This document shows, piece by piece, positions 6,568 through 7,488 of a DNA stretch of 7,488 nt. Under the pieces are notes generated by a model. That model worked only from the letters and a program-made list of their open reading frames with translations. It searched no databases and was not told the origin of the DNA. The stretch covers positions 1 to 7,488 of the forward strand of contig JALUQR010000208.1 in the NCBI GenBank assembly GCA_027017505.1, in the 5' to 3' direction. The first letter of the stretch is position 1. Each line of letters begins with the position of its first letter. Source of the stretch: a bacterium (GTDB lineage Bacteria; Desulfobacterota; GWC2-55-46; DRQE01). Both the position numbers and the translations under genes were made by a program.

Positions 6568-7039
6568 ACCCGTTATACGCAACACCATAGACGAGGACAG
6601 AAAGGCCTTCCTCGCCCTGCTCGAAAAGTTCACCCACTTTACAGAGGAAGAAAAGGATTGTGCCCTGGAGCTACTTGATATATACTTAAAAGGGTCACTT
6701 GAGTATCTCTGGCTTACAGCCCTCGTGGATGATAGACCCGCAGGGTTTGTCTGCTACGGAGAGGCTGCCCTTTCAGACGGAGTATACGACATATACTGGA
6801 TACTGGTGGCACCACGCTGGCAACACCACGGAATAGGCAAAAGCCTCATGGAACAGGTGGAAAAAGAGGTCATAAAAGCAGGAGGAAGAAAACTCATAAT
6901 AGAAACTTCAAGCCTTCCACACTACAAGGATGCAAGGCGTTTCTACAAAAGCTGTGGCTTCAAAGAGGAGGCAAAAATAAAGGACTACTACAGACCAGAA
7001 GACCACAAGCTCATATACACCAAGACCCTGAGGAGGTAA
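6560..7039 (+). CDS. GNAT family N-acetyltransferase
   Basis: This 159-residue single-domain GNAT protein transfers an acyl group, usually acetyl, from acyl-CoA to an amine. Motif A, the pyrophosphate-binding loop, is VAPRWQHHGIGKSLM (83-97), with Q88-H89-H90-G91-I92-G93 as the Q/RxxGxG/A element. The C-terminal motif B region is HYKDARRFYKSCGFKEEAKIKDYY (121-144), including the usual Tyr and the CGF turn. The central strand DIYWILVAP matches the GNAT beta-4. The ATG at 6560 overlaps the upstream stop by 8 bp. A TTG at 6545, 11 bases after AGGAGA (6528-6533), would add five residues and is a possible alternative start. The last two codons before the stop supply the AGGAGG used by the next gene. 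The substrate is not readable from sequence. Neighbours suggest an amine such as a polyamine or the product of the ATP-grasp pair, though generic GNAT proteins also follow operons by chance. Confidence 0.88.
   Translation: MSKPVIRNTIDEDRKAFLALLEKFTHFTEEEKDCALELLDIYLKGSLEYLWLTALVDDRPAGFVCYGEAALSDGVYDIYWILVAPRWQHHGIGKSLMEQVEKEVIKAGGRKLIIETSSLPHYKDARRFYKSCGFKEEAKIKDYYRPEDHKLIYTKTLRR
7031..7036 (+). promoter_or_regulatory. Ribosome binding site for the methyltransferase, inside the GNAT gene
   Basis: AGGAGG, which also encodes the last two Arg codons of the GNAT protein, lies 7 bases before the TTG at 7044 and supports this TTG as the start. Confidence 0.78.
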
Positions 7040-7043
7040 AACC

Positions 7044-7488
7044 TTGGAAATAGAAGCGGTAAAGAGGATATACAACGGCTACTCCAGTGTGTACGAGGCC
7101 ATATTCAAACGGTTCTTCTTTCCCAGGATAAAACACGCCATACAATCCATGAACATCCAGCCAGGCGAGTGGGTGCTCGATGTGGGAATAGGAACAGGGC
7201 TCTCGCTGAATGTGTTTCCCAGATACTGCAGAGTGGTGGGCATTGACCTGTCAAGGGAGATGCTCAAAAAAGCCCAGGAGAAGGTGATAACCAGAGGGCT
7301 TGATAATGTCCAGCTCTTTGAGATGGACGCCATGAACATTCACTTCGCAGATGACAGCTTTGATAAGGTATTCATCTCCCATGTGGTGAGTGTGGTGCCA
7401 GACCCCTACAGGGTTATGAACGAGGTAAAAAGGGTGTGCAAAAAGGGTGGCAGAATAGTCATAGTTAACCACTTCCGCAGTCCCAACA
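7044..7488 (+). CDS. Class I SAM-dependent methyltransferase, PmtA-like (3' end outside the window)
   Basis: The first 148 codons of a Rossmann-fold methyltransferase are present, starting at TTG 7044. Motif I is VLDVGIGTGLS (44-54), followed by VVGIDLSREML (64-74, acidic residue binding the SAM ribose), MDAMNIHF (94-101, motif II) and FDKVFISHVVSVVPDP (106-121), with VNHF (141-144) near the edge. The combination of a GxGTGLSL motif, SVVPDP and an IVNHF-like strand resembles bacterial phosphatidylethanolamine N-methyltransferases of the Rhodobacter PmtA type, which methylate PE toward phosphatidylcholine at the membrane surface. The N-terminus (IYNGYSSVYE) also fits. A ubiquinone/menaquinone or small-amine methyltransferase is the alternative. 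The upstream stop is only 4 bp away, so it belongs to the operon, although its function may be unrelated to polyamines. The missing C-terminal quarter to third limits the assignment. Confidence 0.85.
   Translation, partial: MEIEAVKRIYNGYSSVYEAIFKRFFFPRIKHAIQSMNIQPGEWVLDVGIGTGLSLNVFPRYCRVVGIDLSREMLKKAQEKVITRGLDNVQLFEMDAMNIHFADDSFDKVFISHVVSVVPDPYRVMNEVKRVCKKGGRIVIVNHFRSPN

Overview
The window reads as bacterial chromosome with tightly packed genes, all on the + strand. It holds one housekeeping gene (recJ), one long operon of at least seven genes, and the last 41 codons of a probable membrane protein at the left edge. RecJ and class I Shine-Dalgarno sites (AGGAGG) indicate a bacterium. Heavy use of AGG/AGA and ATA codons, TTG and GTG starts, and archaeal-type polyamine enzymes (pyruvoyl arginine decarboxylase, deoxyhypusine-synthase-like protein) would fit a deep-branching or thermophilic anaerobic group such as the Thermodesulfovibrio side of Nitrospirota. 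That placement is a guess from style, not a proof.

Layout: 2-127 is the tail of a probable membrane protein. 124-152 is a good sigma70-type promoter whose -35 overlaps that gene's stop. 192-1898 is recJ. 1895-1924 is a second strong promoter whose -35 overlaps the recJ stop. It is followed by a leader of about 100 nt with a long inverted repeat (1970-2006). Then come a DHS-like protein (2035-3090), agmatinase speB (3081-3992), pyruvoyl-dependent arginine decarboxylase (3976-4524), two tandem divergent D-Ala-D-Ala-ligase-like ATP-grasp enzymes (4550-5554 and 5551-6567), a GNAT acetyltransferase (6560-7039), and a SAM methyltransferase resembling the PmtA phospholipid N-methyltransferase type (7044 to beyond the right edge). 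Every junction after 2035 is an overlap or a gap of 25 bp or less, so these genes are very likely co-transcribed and partly translationally coupled.

How the genes may work together: the arginine decarboxylase and agmatinase form a complete route from arginine through agmatine to putrescine. The DHS-like protein keeps the catalytic lysine of the DHS/homospermidine synthase family but has changed residues where the eukaryotic enzyme binds spermidine, so it may elongate putrescine or agmatine or act on another amine. The two ATP-grasp ligases have lost the canonical Ddl D-Ala pocket signatures. With the GNAT protein, they make this look like a pathway that builds and then acylates or aminoacylates a polyamine. 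No aminopropyltransferase or SAM decarboxylase is visible. The conjugation idea is inference and is the main candidate for an undescribed system here.
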